Positions 24,352 to 31,759 of a stretch of DNA of 43,831 bases are shown here, piece by piece (within the stretch, counting starts at the first letter, position 1; every line of letters begins with the position of its first letter). The notes beneath the pieces are model-generated. The model did not search any database, was not told the DNA's origin, and saw nothing but the letters and a program-made list of their open reading frames with translations. This DNA comes from Bacteroidaceae bacterium. GTDB taxonomy: Bacteria; Bacteroidota; Bacteroidia; Bacteroidales; Bacteroidaceae. A program made the position numbers and the translations under genes. The DNA is taken from the NCBI GenBank assembly GCA_017651245.1, contig JAGCDQ010000039.1:1-43831 (forward strand), in the 5' to 3' direction.

Positions 24352-25452
24352 ATGAAAAGATTCTTACACATTATTATATATATAGGAGTGCTACTATTTG
24401 CCTTCCCTGCCTCAGTCTTGGCTGAAGGAGATCAGTTCGTGGTGGTGCTCGATGCTGGACACGGAGGCAAAGACCCAGGTGCCGTTGGTTCCTCATCTGC
24501 CAACCGTGAGAAGGACATCAATCTTGCCATTGCACTTGAGGTGGGCAGACTCCTGAAAGCGAATTGTCCAGACGTAAAACTCATATACACGAGGAGTACG
24601 GATGTGTTCATCGAATTGGGACGTCGTGCCGAAATTGCCAACAAAGCAAAAGCCGATCTCTTCGTCAGCATCCACACCAACGCCCTTCCCAAGAACGCTC
24701 GGAAGGCAACGGGCGTACAATCCTACACCCTAACCCTTCATACAGCATCGACCAACCTTGCTGTCGAGAAACGAGAAAACTCCGTCATCGCCCTTGAAGG
24801 GGATGCAGCAAAAAAATACAACTACAATCCCTCGCCCGAAAGCAACATTATGTTTGAATTGATGCAAGACCACGATATGAAGGAGAGCGTGAACTTCGCC
24901 AAGATGGTGCAGAGCGAGATGGTGCACACGGCCGGAAGAGTGGACATGGGCGTGCTGCAAGCCAATCTGGCAGTATTGCGTCTCACTTACATGCCCAGCG
25001 TCTTGCTGGAAGTAGGCTACATCTCCACCCCTTCCGAAGAGCAGTTCCTGATGTCCACGGCGGGTAGGCAAACCATGGCAAAGAGTATCTACAATGCCAT
25101 CGCCAAGTATAGGGCACAGAGAACAGGCAAGCAGTCCAAGCTGGAAAAGCCATCCACCACTCCTGTGCAGACAACGACACCCACTACGCCAACCAACGAT
25201 GTTCCAGAGGTTGCGACCTCCAACACCAGCGGAGAAAAGCGAACCGTGTATAAAGTACAAATCTTCTCAGGCAGCGCCAAACTGAAAAGTAACGACAAGC
25301 AGTTCAAGGGACTGAAGTGTGAGATGCATGAAAAAGATGGACGCTACGCTTACACCTATGGCTCAGCCAGCACTTTGGAAGAAGCCAAACAGATCAGGCA
25401 ATCCATCCTCGACAAATTTCCCCAAGCATTTATCGTGACATTTGAAGAATAA
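24352..25452 (+). CDS. N-acetylmuramoyl-L-alanine amidase with SPOR domain
   Basis: The 366-residue protein has a signal peptide (to VLAEG, residue 25), an Amidase_3 zinc domain (27-255) and a C-terminal SPOR domain (about 293-366). Zinc ligands and catalytic residues are visible: LDAGHGG (H37), NREKDINL (E53), SIHTNA (H108) and LLEVGYIS (E220). A Thr/Pro-rich linker (260-290) joins the halves. SPOR domains bind denuded septal glycan, so the enzyme probably splits daughter-cell peptidoglycan. It is followed 1 bp later by the MCE gene. Confidence 0.93.
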   Translation: MKRFLHIIIYIGVLLFAFPASVLAEGDQFVVVLDAGHGGKDPGAVGSSSANREKDINLAIALEVGRLLKANCPDVKLIYTRSTDVFIELGRRAEIANKAKADLFVSIHTNALPKNARKATGVQSYTLTLHTASTNLAVEKRENSVIALEGDAAKKYNYNPSPESNIMFELMQDHDMKESVNFAKMVQSEMVHTAGRVDMGVLQANLAVLRLTYMPSVLLEVGYISTPSEEQFLMSTAGRQTMAKSIYNAIAKYRAQRTGKQSKLEKPSTTPVQTTTPTTPTNDVPEVATSNTSGEKRTVYKVQIFSGSAKLKSNDKQFKGLKCEMHEKDGRYAYTYGSASTLEEAKQIRQSILDKFPQAFIVTFEE

Positions 25453-25453
25453 T

Positions 25454-26353
25454 ATGAAAATAAGTAAAGAAATCAAAATTGCATCGGTAGCAATCCTTTC
25501 CGCCATCATCGTTTATGTCGGTATCATCTTCCTCAAAGGGCTTAAGCTCTTCAATGACGAAGTTTCATATTTTGTAGAAATAGCTGATGTGCAAGGCATG
25601 CCCACCGCATCTGATGTACGTGCTAACGGACTGAAGGTCGGCACGGTCAAGGCAATCACATTCAATCCAGCTCGCCAGAATTTGACGGTCGAAATCACCA
25701 TTAACCCAAACTTTCAGATTCCTCAGGGCACCAGCGTCTATATGACCAAGGAGATGTTGGGTAGTGCTATGATGAACCTGAAGCTCGGACCCAACCCCAA
25801 TGCCATTCTCCATCCAGGCGACACTATTCAGGGTGTTCCGTTGGTGGATTTGATGACTGAGGCAGGCAAGATGCTGCCAGAAGTGGAAGCTCTCTTACCC
25901 AAAATGGATTCTATCCTAACAGCTATGAACACATTATCAAACGATCCTGCCATCGCCACCTCCTTGCACAATATGGAAGCCGTATCAGCTGATTTGCGTG
26001 TGACAACCGCACGCATCAATGGATTACTTGGCAACGATGTGCCCAAACTCATGGCCAAGACCAACAACATCTGCTCCAATCTTGAAACTACCACAGATCA
26101 GTTGAACCAGATAGACCTGCTTGGCATGGCACAGAAAGCTGAGACCACCATGAACAGTATGCAGGAGATGAGCTTCAAGATGAACACCGCCATGAACAGT
26201 AAGGAAACATCGCTCGGCATGCTGATGAATGACAACTCCATCGCTCTGCATCTTGACTCCACCATGCAAAACTCATCGCGTCTGCTCGAGGACTTCCGAC
26301 TGCATCCAAAGCGCTATGTGCATTTCTCTCTCTTTGGTAAAAAAGATAAGTAA
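25454..26353 (+). CDS. MCE/MlaD-family lipid-transport protein
   Basis: The 299-residue protein has an N-terminal membrane segment (about 7-28), one MCE domain (about 38-115: YFVEIADVQGMPTASDVRANGLKVGTV, TSVYMTKEMLGSAMMNLKLG) and a long helical C-terminus predicted to form coiled coil. MCE proteins form rings that carry phospholipids between inner and outer membranes. The ATP-binding and permease partners (MlaF, MlaE) are not adjacent. The ATG at 25454 is preferred over an in-frame TTG at 25442 that would overlap the amidase. The coupling with a septal amidase gene is common in Bacteroidetes. A terminator follows. Confidence 0.9.
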   Translation: MKISKEIKIASVAILSAIIVYVGIIFLKGLKLFNDEVSYFVEIADVQGMPTASDVRANGLKVGTVKAITFNPARQNLTVEITINPNFQIPQGTSVYMTKEMLGSAMMNLKLGPNPNAILHPGDTIQGVPLVDLMTEAGKMLPEVEALLPKMDSILTAMNTLSNDPAIATSLHNMEAVSADLRVTTARINGLLGNDVPKLMAKTNNICSNLETTTDQLNQIDLLGMAQKAETTMNSMQEMSFKMNTAMNSKETSLGMLMNDNSIALHLDSTMQNSSRLLEDFRLHPKRYVHFSLFGKKDK

Positions 26354-26374
26354 AAACAAGACTGAAAAAAGATG

Positions 26375-26422
26375 AAAGAAGGATGTTATTTGGATTTTGT
26401 TCAAACAACATTCTTCTTTTTT
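26375..26422 (+). terminator. Terminator after the MCE gene
   Basis: AAAGAAGGATGTT (26375-26387) pairs with AACATTCTTC plus TTTTTT (26407-26422), with one G-T pair; the loop is about 19 nt. Confidence 0.65.
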
Positions 26423-26498
26423 AGGCACTTTTTCTGGATCTTTGAAAAGCTATCAAATACAACTAATTAGAGGGTTTTAAAAAAAATCCAAGGCTATT

Positions 26499-26516
26499 TG
26501 TTTCACACGTGGAACA
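26499..26516. promoter_or_regulatory. parS-like palindrome upstream of dnaA
   Basis: The 18-bp sequence TGTTTCACACGTGGAACA holds both half-sites of the ParB-binding parS consensus (TGTTNCAC and GTGNAACA), but two extra bases (AC) separate them, where the consensus has none. It lies in the 344-bp AT-rich gap before dnaA. Besides this site, the gap contains the MCE terminator and the dnaA promoter; no TTATCCACA DnaA boxes were found. It could be a spaced or decayed parS, or an operator for another factor. Confidence 0.4.
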
Positions 26517-26650
26517 AACCCACAATAAACTAATAATCAATACATAAGAAAAAAACAATACAAATCAAGACTGCCTCGAACTTGAAAAACGTAAATGATT
26601 GAAATGAAGCATCTTTTACTTTTCAGTTTAAAACATAGAAAAAAAGAAAT

Positions 26651-26681
26651 TTTGTTGTTTCAAAAATAAAACCTAACTTTG
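26651..26681 (+). promoter_or_regulatory. Bacteroidetes-type promoter for dnaA
   Basis: TTTG (26651-26654), a 19-bp spacer and TAACTTTG (26674-26681) match the consensus exactly. The predicted start of transcription is about 26688, 10 nt before the first ATG and about 30 nt before the second. Confidence 0.75.
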
Positions 26682-26697
26682 CATTCGTAAAAATCAC

Positions 26698-28131
26698 ATG
26701 AGAATCACCAAAGCTAAAATGGTAGAAACAGAACAGAATCCAAAACTCTTGTGGGGGAAGTGCCTCGACATTATTCGAGATAACATAACCCCCCAACAAT
26801 TCGCAACATCGTTTGCCTTCGTTGAGCTGAACAGCCTCGAAAACGGCAAGCTGGTGCTTGATGTGCCTAGCGAATTCGTGAAAGAGTATTTGGAGGAGCA
26901 CTACTTGAGGCTCATGGCTTCTACCTTCAAGCGCGTGTTTGGTAATAGCGTCAAGACTTTATATTATAATGTAAAGGTGGTGAAGACCAAACATGGAGGC
27001 AATGTACAAGAGAAAGGCAACATGCCTGTCAAGGTTATCAACGGTCCAGTCCGTACCGAGGGGAACAAGGCACCAGGTGACGTGACAGCTCCACAGGTGC
27101 AGGATCTCGATTCTCAGTTGATTCCCGACTACAAGTTTGAGAGTTATCTCGAGGGCGAGAGCAACCGTCTGGCACGTTCTGTGGGCGAATCCATCGCCAA
27201 CAACCCTGCCAAGACCTTCAACCCCTTCTTTGTCTATGGTCCTTCAGGATGCGGCAAGACCCATCTCATCAACGCCATCGGACATCGCATCAAGGAATTG
27301 CACCCACAAATGCGTGTGCTCTACCTTTCCGCACACCTCTTCACTGTGCAATACACAGATGCCGTGCGCCAGAACAAGACCAACGAGTTCATCCGCTTCT
27401 ATCAAAGCATCGATGTGTTGATTCTTGACGACGTGCAGGAACTCTCAGGCAAGGGCGCAACCCAAAACACCTTCTTCCACATCTTCAACCATCTGCACGT
27501 CAACGGAAAGCAAATCATCCTTTCTGCCGATCGTCCTCCTATCGCCATCCAAGATTTGGAAGACCGACTCCTCACCCGCTTCAAGTGGGGCATGCTAGCA
27601 GAGATTCAGAAGCCTACCCAAAACCTGCGCCTGAACATCCTCTCTGCCAAAGTGGAGAAGGAAGGTCTGAGCATTCCAGCTAATGTGCTTAAATTCATTT
27701 CTGAAAACATTGATGACAGCGTGCGTGACCTTGAGGGCATCATCAACTCATTGATGGTCAACTCTGTTGTGTACAACTGCGACATTAATATGGCATTGGT
27801 TCGGAAACTTATGCCACAATTCGTGGAGAAGCATAGCAAAGAAGTCACCATCGACGATGTGAAGCAGTCTGTCTGTGAGCACTTCAATCTAAAAATCAGC
27901 CAACTTGATTCACGAGAACGCACTCAGCGAATTGCCTATGCAAGACAGCTTGCAATGTATCTTTCTGAGCGTATGACCGAAAGTTCCCATATGCAAATAG
28001 GTCGTCTGATTGGCAATCGCAACCACGCCACAGTCCTTCATGCCTTGAAGCAGATTCATGACATGATAGAAACCGATGACCATGTGCGCGACGACGTGGA
28101 AGAAATCATGATAAAATTGAAGACATTATAA
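26698..28131 (+). CDS. dnaA: Chromosomal replication initiator protein DnaA
   Basis: The 477-residue protein has domain I (residues 12-95, LLWGKCLDIIRDNI), a variable linker, the AAA+ domain with Walker A GPSGCGKTH (181-189) and Walker B LILDDVQ (241-247), and domain IV with the DNA-binding helix motif IGRLIGNRNHATVLHA. It opens the replication origin. The ATG at 26698 would leave a leader of only about 10 nt; the in-frame ATG at 26719 (MVETEQNPKLLWG) is an equally good start and fits the promoter better. A terminator follows. The neighbours are not the dnaN/recF genes found beside dnaA in many bacteria. Confidence 0.96.
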   Translation: MRITKAKMVETEQNPKLLWGKCLDIIRDNITPQQFATSFAFVELNSLENGKLVLDVPSEFVKEYLEEHYLRLMASTFKRVFGNSVKTLYYNVKVVKTKHGGNVQEKGNMPVKVINGPVRTEGNKAPGDVTAPQVQDLDSQLIPDYKFESYLEGESNRLARSVGESIANNPAKTFNPFFVYGPSGCGKTHLINAIGHRIKELHPQMRVLYLSAHLFTVQYTDAVRQNKTNEFIRFYQSIDVLILDDVQELSGKGATQNTFFHIFNHLHVNGKQIILSADRPPIAIQDLEDRLLTRFKWGMLAEIQKPTQNLRLNILSAKVEKEGLSIPANVLKFISENIDDSVRDLEGIINSLMVNSVVYNCDINMALVRKLMPQFVEKHSKEVTIDDVKQSVCEHFNLKISQLDSRERTQRIAYARQLAMYLSERMTESSHMQIGRLIGNRNHATVLHALKQIHDMIETDDHVRDDVEEIMIKLKTL

Positions 28132-28182
28132 ACAAACAGAATCCATACTAACCAATTCCTATAGATAACTTATGTTTAATGG

Positions 28183-28215
28183 AAAGAGGGAACTCGTGAT
28201 GAGTCCCCTCTTTTT
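28183..28215 (+). terminator. Rho-independent terminator of dnaA
   Basis: AAAGAGGGAACTC pairs with GAGTCCCCTCTTT (one mismatch), followed by TTTTTCG. Confidence 0.75.
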
Positions 28216-28241
28216 CGATGATATGTCCCAAGGATGCCAAA

Positions 28242-28982
28242 TCAGGAAAGGAATCCCTGATTTTTCAATGTTTGCAGGAGACCTGTTGACATGGTTTCAT
28301 TGTCCTTACGAGTGTAGCGGCAATCAGTGAACACCTGTGCCAAATTCTCCTTCTTGTTGATTTTTACAAACTTTTGGTTTTCCTCTAGTTGTTCTTTGAA
28401 GAAATAGATGATGTCCAGCTGGTTGGGTGTATAATCGTGATACGTCTCTTCGTGGAGGTATGCCAGATGCGGCAGACGGTCAGGCTGTTCCGGATGCTCG
28501 TCAGGTACACCTACTGTGATGGTTGCAACTGGAAATGTGAGTTTCGGTAGTTTTAACACATTAATGATGCCCTGTGGATTGTAGAGCGTCGTACCCAGAT
28601 AGCAAGTGCCATAACCTGCTTCCTCCGCCAAAGTGCAGAATGCCTGAACATATAACAAGGTATCGCTCACGGCATTGAAGAACGACAGCAGGTTGTCATA
28701 ACCCGCATCGGCATTACGCTGTTCACACCATTTCGTAAAGCGGTTGAAATCGGCACAGAACGTGAGCACCACAGGAGCCTCTTTCACCATAGGCTGTCCA
28801 TAATGTAGTGGAGACAGCCTATCCTTCATCTCTTCCGAACGGGTCACCACCACGCTATACAACTGCATATTGCCCATCGTGGCAGCCCTTGATGCCTGAA
28901 ACAAAAGTGCATCCATCTTCTCCGCAGGGATATCCTCCTGCTTATACTTGCGGATGGTGCGTCTATTGACAAATGATTCCAT
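28242..28982 (-). CDS. Nitroreductase-family flavoprotein (NfsA-like)
   Basis: The 246-residue protein has nitroreductase-fold motifs: the N-terminal NRRTIRKYKQEDIP with the FMN phosphate-binding Arg residues, SRAATMGNMQLYSVVV, PVVLTFCADFNR and EEAGYGTCYLGTTLYNP. Length and the long C-terminal arm (residues 180-246) fit the NfsA/FRP-type NADPH oxidoreductases. It probably reduces quinones or nitro compounds using FMN in the cytosol. The ATG at 28982 was chosen; the frame extends 12 bp further only to a TTG. It is monocistronic and divergent from the next gene, with TTAACTTTG-like sequence at 29022-29029 as possible -7 element. Confidence 0.88.
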   Translation of the reverse strand: MESFVNRRTIRKYKQEDIPAEKMDALLFQASRAATMGNMQLYSVVVTRSEEMKDRLSPLHYGQPMVKEAPVVLTFCADFNRFTKWCEQRNADAGYDNLLSFFNAVSDTLLYVQAFCTLAEEAGYGTCYLGTTLYNPQGIINVLKLPKLTFPVATITVGVPDEHPEQPDRLPHLAYLHEETYHDYTPNQLDIIYFFKEQLEENQKFVKINKKENLAQVFTDCRYTRKDNETMSTGLLQTLKNQGFLS

Positions 28983-29050
28983 AAGAATGTACAATTTTAC
29001 GATTTGCTAATTACAATTATGCAAAGTTAAGCATTTCCTGCCACTTTTTT

Positions 29051-29081
29051 TTTGTCATGTCGCAAAATCACCGTATTTTTG
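29051..29081 (+). promoter_or_regulatory. Bacteroidetes-type promoter for the NrdJ-tail/folB pair
   Basis: TTTG (29051-29054), a 19-bp spacer and TATTTTTG (29074-29081) match the consensus. The ATG at 29118 is 36 bp downstream, which rules out the earlier in-frame start at 29052. Confidence 0.7.
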
Positions 29082-29117
29082 CCTCTACTTAACAATTTTT
29101 GCAATAAAACACCTAAT

Positions 29118-29786
29118 ATGTCACCTATACAGTCTTTATCTGTTACCATTCTGAACACGCTTTCAGAGTTTGGCGAAAAGAAGCTAAAAAAGGCATTGAA
29201 ACCCTACGACCCCGAACGTGGAACCAATAAGGAGCAAGAGGAATTATTATCTGTGCTTGACAATCAAATTTATTCCTTCCGTCCACAGTTCGAGATTACC
29301 GAGAAACGCCCTATCAGCCTTGAATGTGACGTTGTGAAATTCCAGAACAAGAAAGAGAAATGGGTGGCGTTTGTCGGACTCCTTGACGGTTATCCCTATG
29401 AAATTTTCACGGGCGTGCTCGATGACGAAGACGGCATTGCCCTGCCCAAAACAGTTACCAAGGGATACATCATCAAGCACCTCGATGAAAACGGCAATAA
29501 ACGCTATGATTTCACTTTCGTCAACCGACGGGGTTACAAGACCACCGTCGAGGGTTTGTCCGAACGATTCAACAAGGAATACTGGAATTACGCCAAGCTA
29601 ATTAGCGGCATTCTCCGTTACAGGATGCCTTTAGATAATGTCATCAAACTGGTGAGTTCTTTGCAACTTGAGAATGAGAACATTAACACCTGGGCAAATG
29701 GTGTAGCACGCGCCCTGAAAAAGTATGCCACCGGCGAAGAAGACCTTTCCGATGACCTCAAAGATGACCTTCGGAATGCAGAATAA
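29118..29786 (+). CDS. Stand-alone protein like the C-terminal domain of B12-dependent ribonucleotide reductase (NrdJ)
   Basis: The 222-residue protein resembles only the C-terminal region of class II (adenosylcobalamin) ribonucleotide reductases. In those enzymes a tail of the form RPxxLxCDVxxFxxxxEKWVAFVGLLDGxPYEIFTG is followed by a segment like KLISGILRYRMPLDNVIKLV and AxALKKYA. These are visible here at about residues 64-100 and 160-205. The catalytic barrel, its cysteines and the B12 site are absent, so it cannot be a reductase by itself. An N-terminal helical region (1-55) replaces them. A consensus promoter, clean start and overlap with folB argue for a real gene rather than a decayed fragment. 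The identification is from remembered family patterns. Confidence 0.7.
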   Translation: MSPIQSLSVTILNTLSEFGEKKLKKALKPYDPERGTNKEQEELLSVLDNQIYSFRPQFEITEKRPISLECDVVKFQNKKEKWVAFVGLLDGYPYEIFTGVLDDEDGIALPKTVTKGYIIKHLDENGNKRYDFTFVNRRGYKTTVEGLSERFNKEYWNYAKLISGILRYRMPLDNVIKLVSSLQLENENINTWANGVARALKKYATGEEDLSDDLKDDLRNAE

Positions 29787-30135
29787 AATCATCATCAACG
29801 GACTCCGTATCTATGCTTATCACGGCGTGATGGAGCAGGAACGGCAAGTAGGCGCCTATTTCACCATCGACTGCGAAGTAGAAACCGACATGCAGGAAGC
29901 CATCGAGCACGATTTCGTTGATGGCACCATCAGTTATGCCGACCTCTACGAAACTATTAAACGAGAAATGGCAATCCCCTCCTTTCTTGTTGAGCATGCC
30001 GCTGGACGCATTGCTAAAGCCATCCTTAACGAATACCCCAAGGCACACTACGTTCGCATCCGTCTCATGAAGGAGAATCCTCCTATGGGTGCCGACTGCT
30101 TGGGAGCAGGTGTGGAGGTAACGGTTAAAGGTTAA
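29776..30135 (+). CDS. folB: Dihydroneopterin aldolase
   Basis: The 119-residue protein matches FolB throughout: IIINGLRIYAYHGVMEQERQVGAYFTID (with the active-site-region tyrosine and E of MEQER), TISYADLYETIK, LVEHAAGRIAKAIL (E of VEH) and the C-terminal PPMGADCLGAGVEV. It converts 7,8-dihydroneopterin to 6-hydroxymethyl-dihydropterin in folate synthesis and normally forms octamers. The start ATG at 29776 overlaps the upstream gene by 11 bp (ATG at 29764 is also possible), so the two are translationally coupled. No other folate gene is adjacent. Confidence 0.93.
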   Translation: MQNKIIINGLRIYAYHGVMEQERQVGAYFTIDCEVETDMQEAIEHDFVDGTISYADLYETIKREMAIPSFLVEHAAGRIAKAILNEYPKAHYVRIRLMKENPPMGADCLGAGVEVTVKG

Positions 30136-30145
30136 CGGTTAAAGA
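30118..30145 (+). repeat. Short degenerate tandem repeat GGTTAAMG
   Basis: Three imperfect copies of a 7-8-bp unit based on GGTTAA(A/C) span the folB stop codon (GTAACGGTTAAAGGTTAACGGTTAAAGAG region); related GTTTAC/GTTTAT units follow to about 30173. They resemble the TTTAGAG-type heptads found before the aldolase gene. Confidence 0.4.
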
Positions 30146-30211
30146 GGCTGTTTACCGTTTACAGTTTATAGTTTAGGAATAGAATAATAATCATATAAAT
30201 AACCAAAAACA

Positions 30212-31663
30212 ATGAGTACAAACACCAACAAAATGACCAACTACCGTTGGGTCATCTGTGCGATGCTCTTCCTTGCCACCACGGTCAACTACATGGACCG
30301 TCAGGTGCTCTCGCTCACATGGAAAGACTTCATCGCCCTCGATTTCCATTGGAACGACAACGACTACGGCAACATCACCGCCACGTTCTCCATCTTCTAC
30401 GCCTTCATCTCCCTCTTTGCAGGCAAGTTCATCGACTGGATGGGAACGAAGAAAGGCTACATCTGGGCAATCGTCATCTGGTCGCTCGGCGCATGTCTCC
30501 ATGCAGCCTGCGGATGGGCAACCATGCAGATGACAAGCATTGCCGACATCGAAGCCCTCCGTGCCGTGGAGAAAGGCACCGACCTCGCCCTCGTCATCTC
30601 CACCACCAGCGTGTGGCTCTTCCTCGCTTGCCGCATCATCTTGGCGACAGGTGAGTCAGGCAACTTCCCAGCAGCCATCAAGGTGACCGCCGAGTACTTC
30701 CCCAAGAAAGACCGTGCCTACGCCACCTCCATCTTCAATGCAGGTGCATCCGTAGGAGCCCTTGCCGCTCCCCTCACCATCCCCGTTCTTGCCGAGCACA
30801 TGGGCTGGGAATGGGCTTTCATCATCATCGGTGCCATCGGTTTCGTGTGGGCAGGCGCATGGCTTTTCATGTACTCCGCACCTGCCGACAGCAAGTTCGT
30901 CAACAAGTCAGAGTTGGCATACATCGAGTCCGACAAGGGTGAAGTCGTCGAAGAGAAAGCCGCCGACACCAACGAAGAAGACGAAATCAAGCTCTCCTTC
31001 CTCAACTGCTTCAAGTATCGTCAGACCTGGGCATTCATCGTCGGCAAGCTCATGACCGACGGCGTTTGGTGGTTCTTCCTCTTCTGGGCACCCGCCTATT
31101 TCTCCGAACTCGGCTATCCATCCTCCTCAGGTATGGGACAGGCACTCATCTTCGTGCTCTACCTCATCGTCACCCTACTCTCCATCTATGGTGGCTACCT
31201 GCCCAAACTCTTCGTCGAGAAAATGGGCATGAACCCCTATGCAGGTCGTATGCGCGCCATGCTCATCTTCGCCTTCCTGCCCATCTTCGCCATGTTCGCA
31301 CAACCTTTGGCACACATTTCCCCTTGGTGGCCCTGCGTCATCATCGGTCTCGCAGGTGCAGGACATCAGGCATGGTCAGCCAACCTCTACTCCACCATTG
31401 GCGATATGTTCCCCAAGAGTGCCATTGCCACCATCACAGGCATCGGCACCATGTTTGGCGGACTCTGTTCCTTCGCCATCAACAAGGGTTCAGGTATGCT
31501 CTTCACCTATGCCGACGAACTCGGCGACGCCTTCCAGTTCTTCGGAGCCACAGGCAAACCCGCTGGCTACATGATCGTCTTCTGCTACTGTGCCGTAGCC
31601 TACCTCATTGGCTGGCTCATCATGAAGGCCCTCGTACCCAAGTACAAACCCATCACAAAGTAA
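30212..31663 (+). CDS. MFS transporter, ACS family, hexuronate (ExuT)-like
   Basis: The 483-residue protein has 12 predicted membrane segments and the anion:cation symporter family signature: TTVNYMDRQVLSLTW in the first helix, LFAGKFIDWMGTKKGYIWAI in loop 2-3 and ATGESGNFPAAIKVTAEYFPKKDRAYATSIFNAGASVGAL around helices 4-5. A 45-residue hydrophilic loop (about 225-270, acidic EEKAADTNEEDE) links the two halves. ExuT-like proteins import glucuronate and galacturonate with protons. A pectin link with the GH43 gene is plausible but the genes are 27 kb apart. It follows folB by 76 bp and has no clear promoter. Confidence 0.85.
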   Translation: MSTNTNKMTNYRWVICAMLFLATTVNYMDRQVLSLTWKDFIALDFHWNDNDYGNITATFSIFYAFISLFAGKFIDWMGTKKGYIWAIVIWSLGACLHAACGWATMQMTSIADIEALRAVEKGTDLALVISTTSVWLFLACRIILATGESGNFPAAIKVTAEYFPKKDRAYATSIFNAGASVGALAAPLTIPVLAEHMGWEWAFIIIGAIGFVWAGAWLFMYSAPADSKFVNKSELAYIESDKGEVVEEKAADTNEEDEIKLSFLNCFKYRQTWAFIVGKLMTDGVWWFFLFWAPAYFSELGYPSSSGMGQALIFVLYLIVTLLSIYGGYLPKLFVEKMGMNPYAGRMRAMLIFAFLPIFAMFAQPLAHISPWWPCVIIGLAGAGHQAWSANLYSTIGDMFPKSAIATITGIGTMFGGLCSFAINKGSGMLFTYADELGDAFQFFGATGKPAGYMIVFCYCAVAYLIGWLIMKALVPKYKPITK

Positions 31664-31683
31664 ATCCCACCCTTTCATAATAC

Positions 31684-31722
31684 AAAGTCGGGCAGCGCAC
31701 ACCACGTGTACTGCTCGACTTT
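31684..31722. terminator. Hairpin between convergent genes (transporter and PAP2 gene)
   Basis: AAAGTCGGGCAG (31684-31695) pairs with CTGCTCGACTTT (31711-31722) with one mismatch; the stem is followed by ATCATT on the plus strand and TGTATT on the minus strand, so it may terminate both. Confidence 0.6.
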
Positions 31723-31759
31723 ATCATTATGTCATTCTTTTGTGCTTTTTGCTTACATA

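Noticed and set aside
26354-26697. The region before dnaA as the replication origin
   Set aside because: It is AT-rich and has a parS-like site, but no TTATCCACA-type DnaA boxes were found and dnaA is often away from oriC in this phylum.
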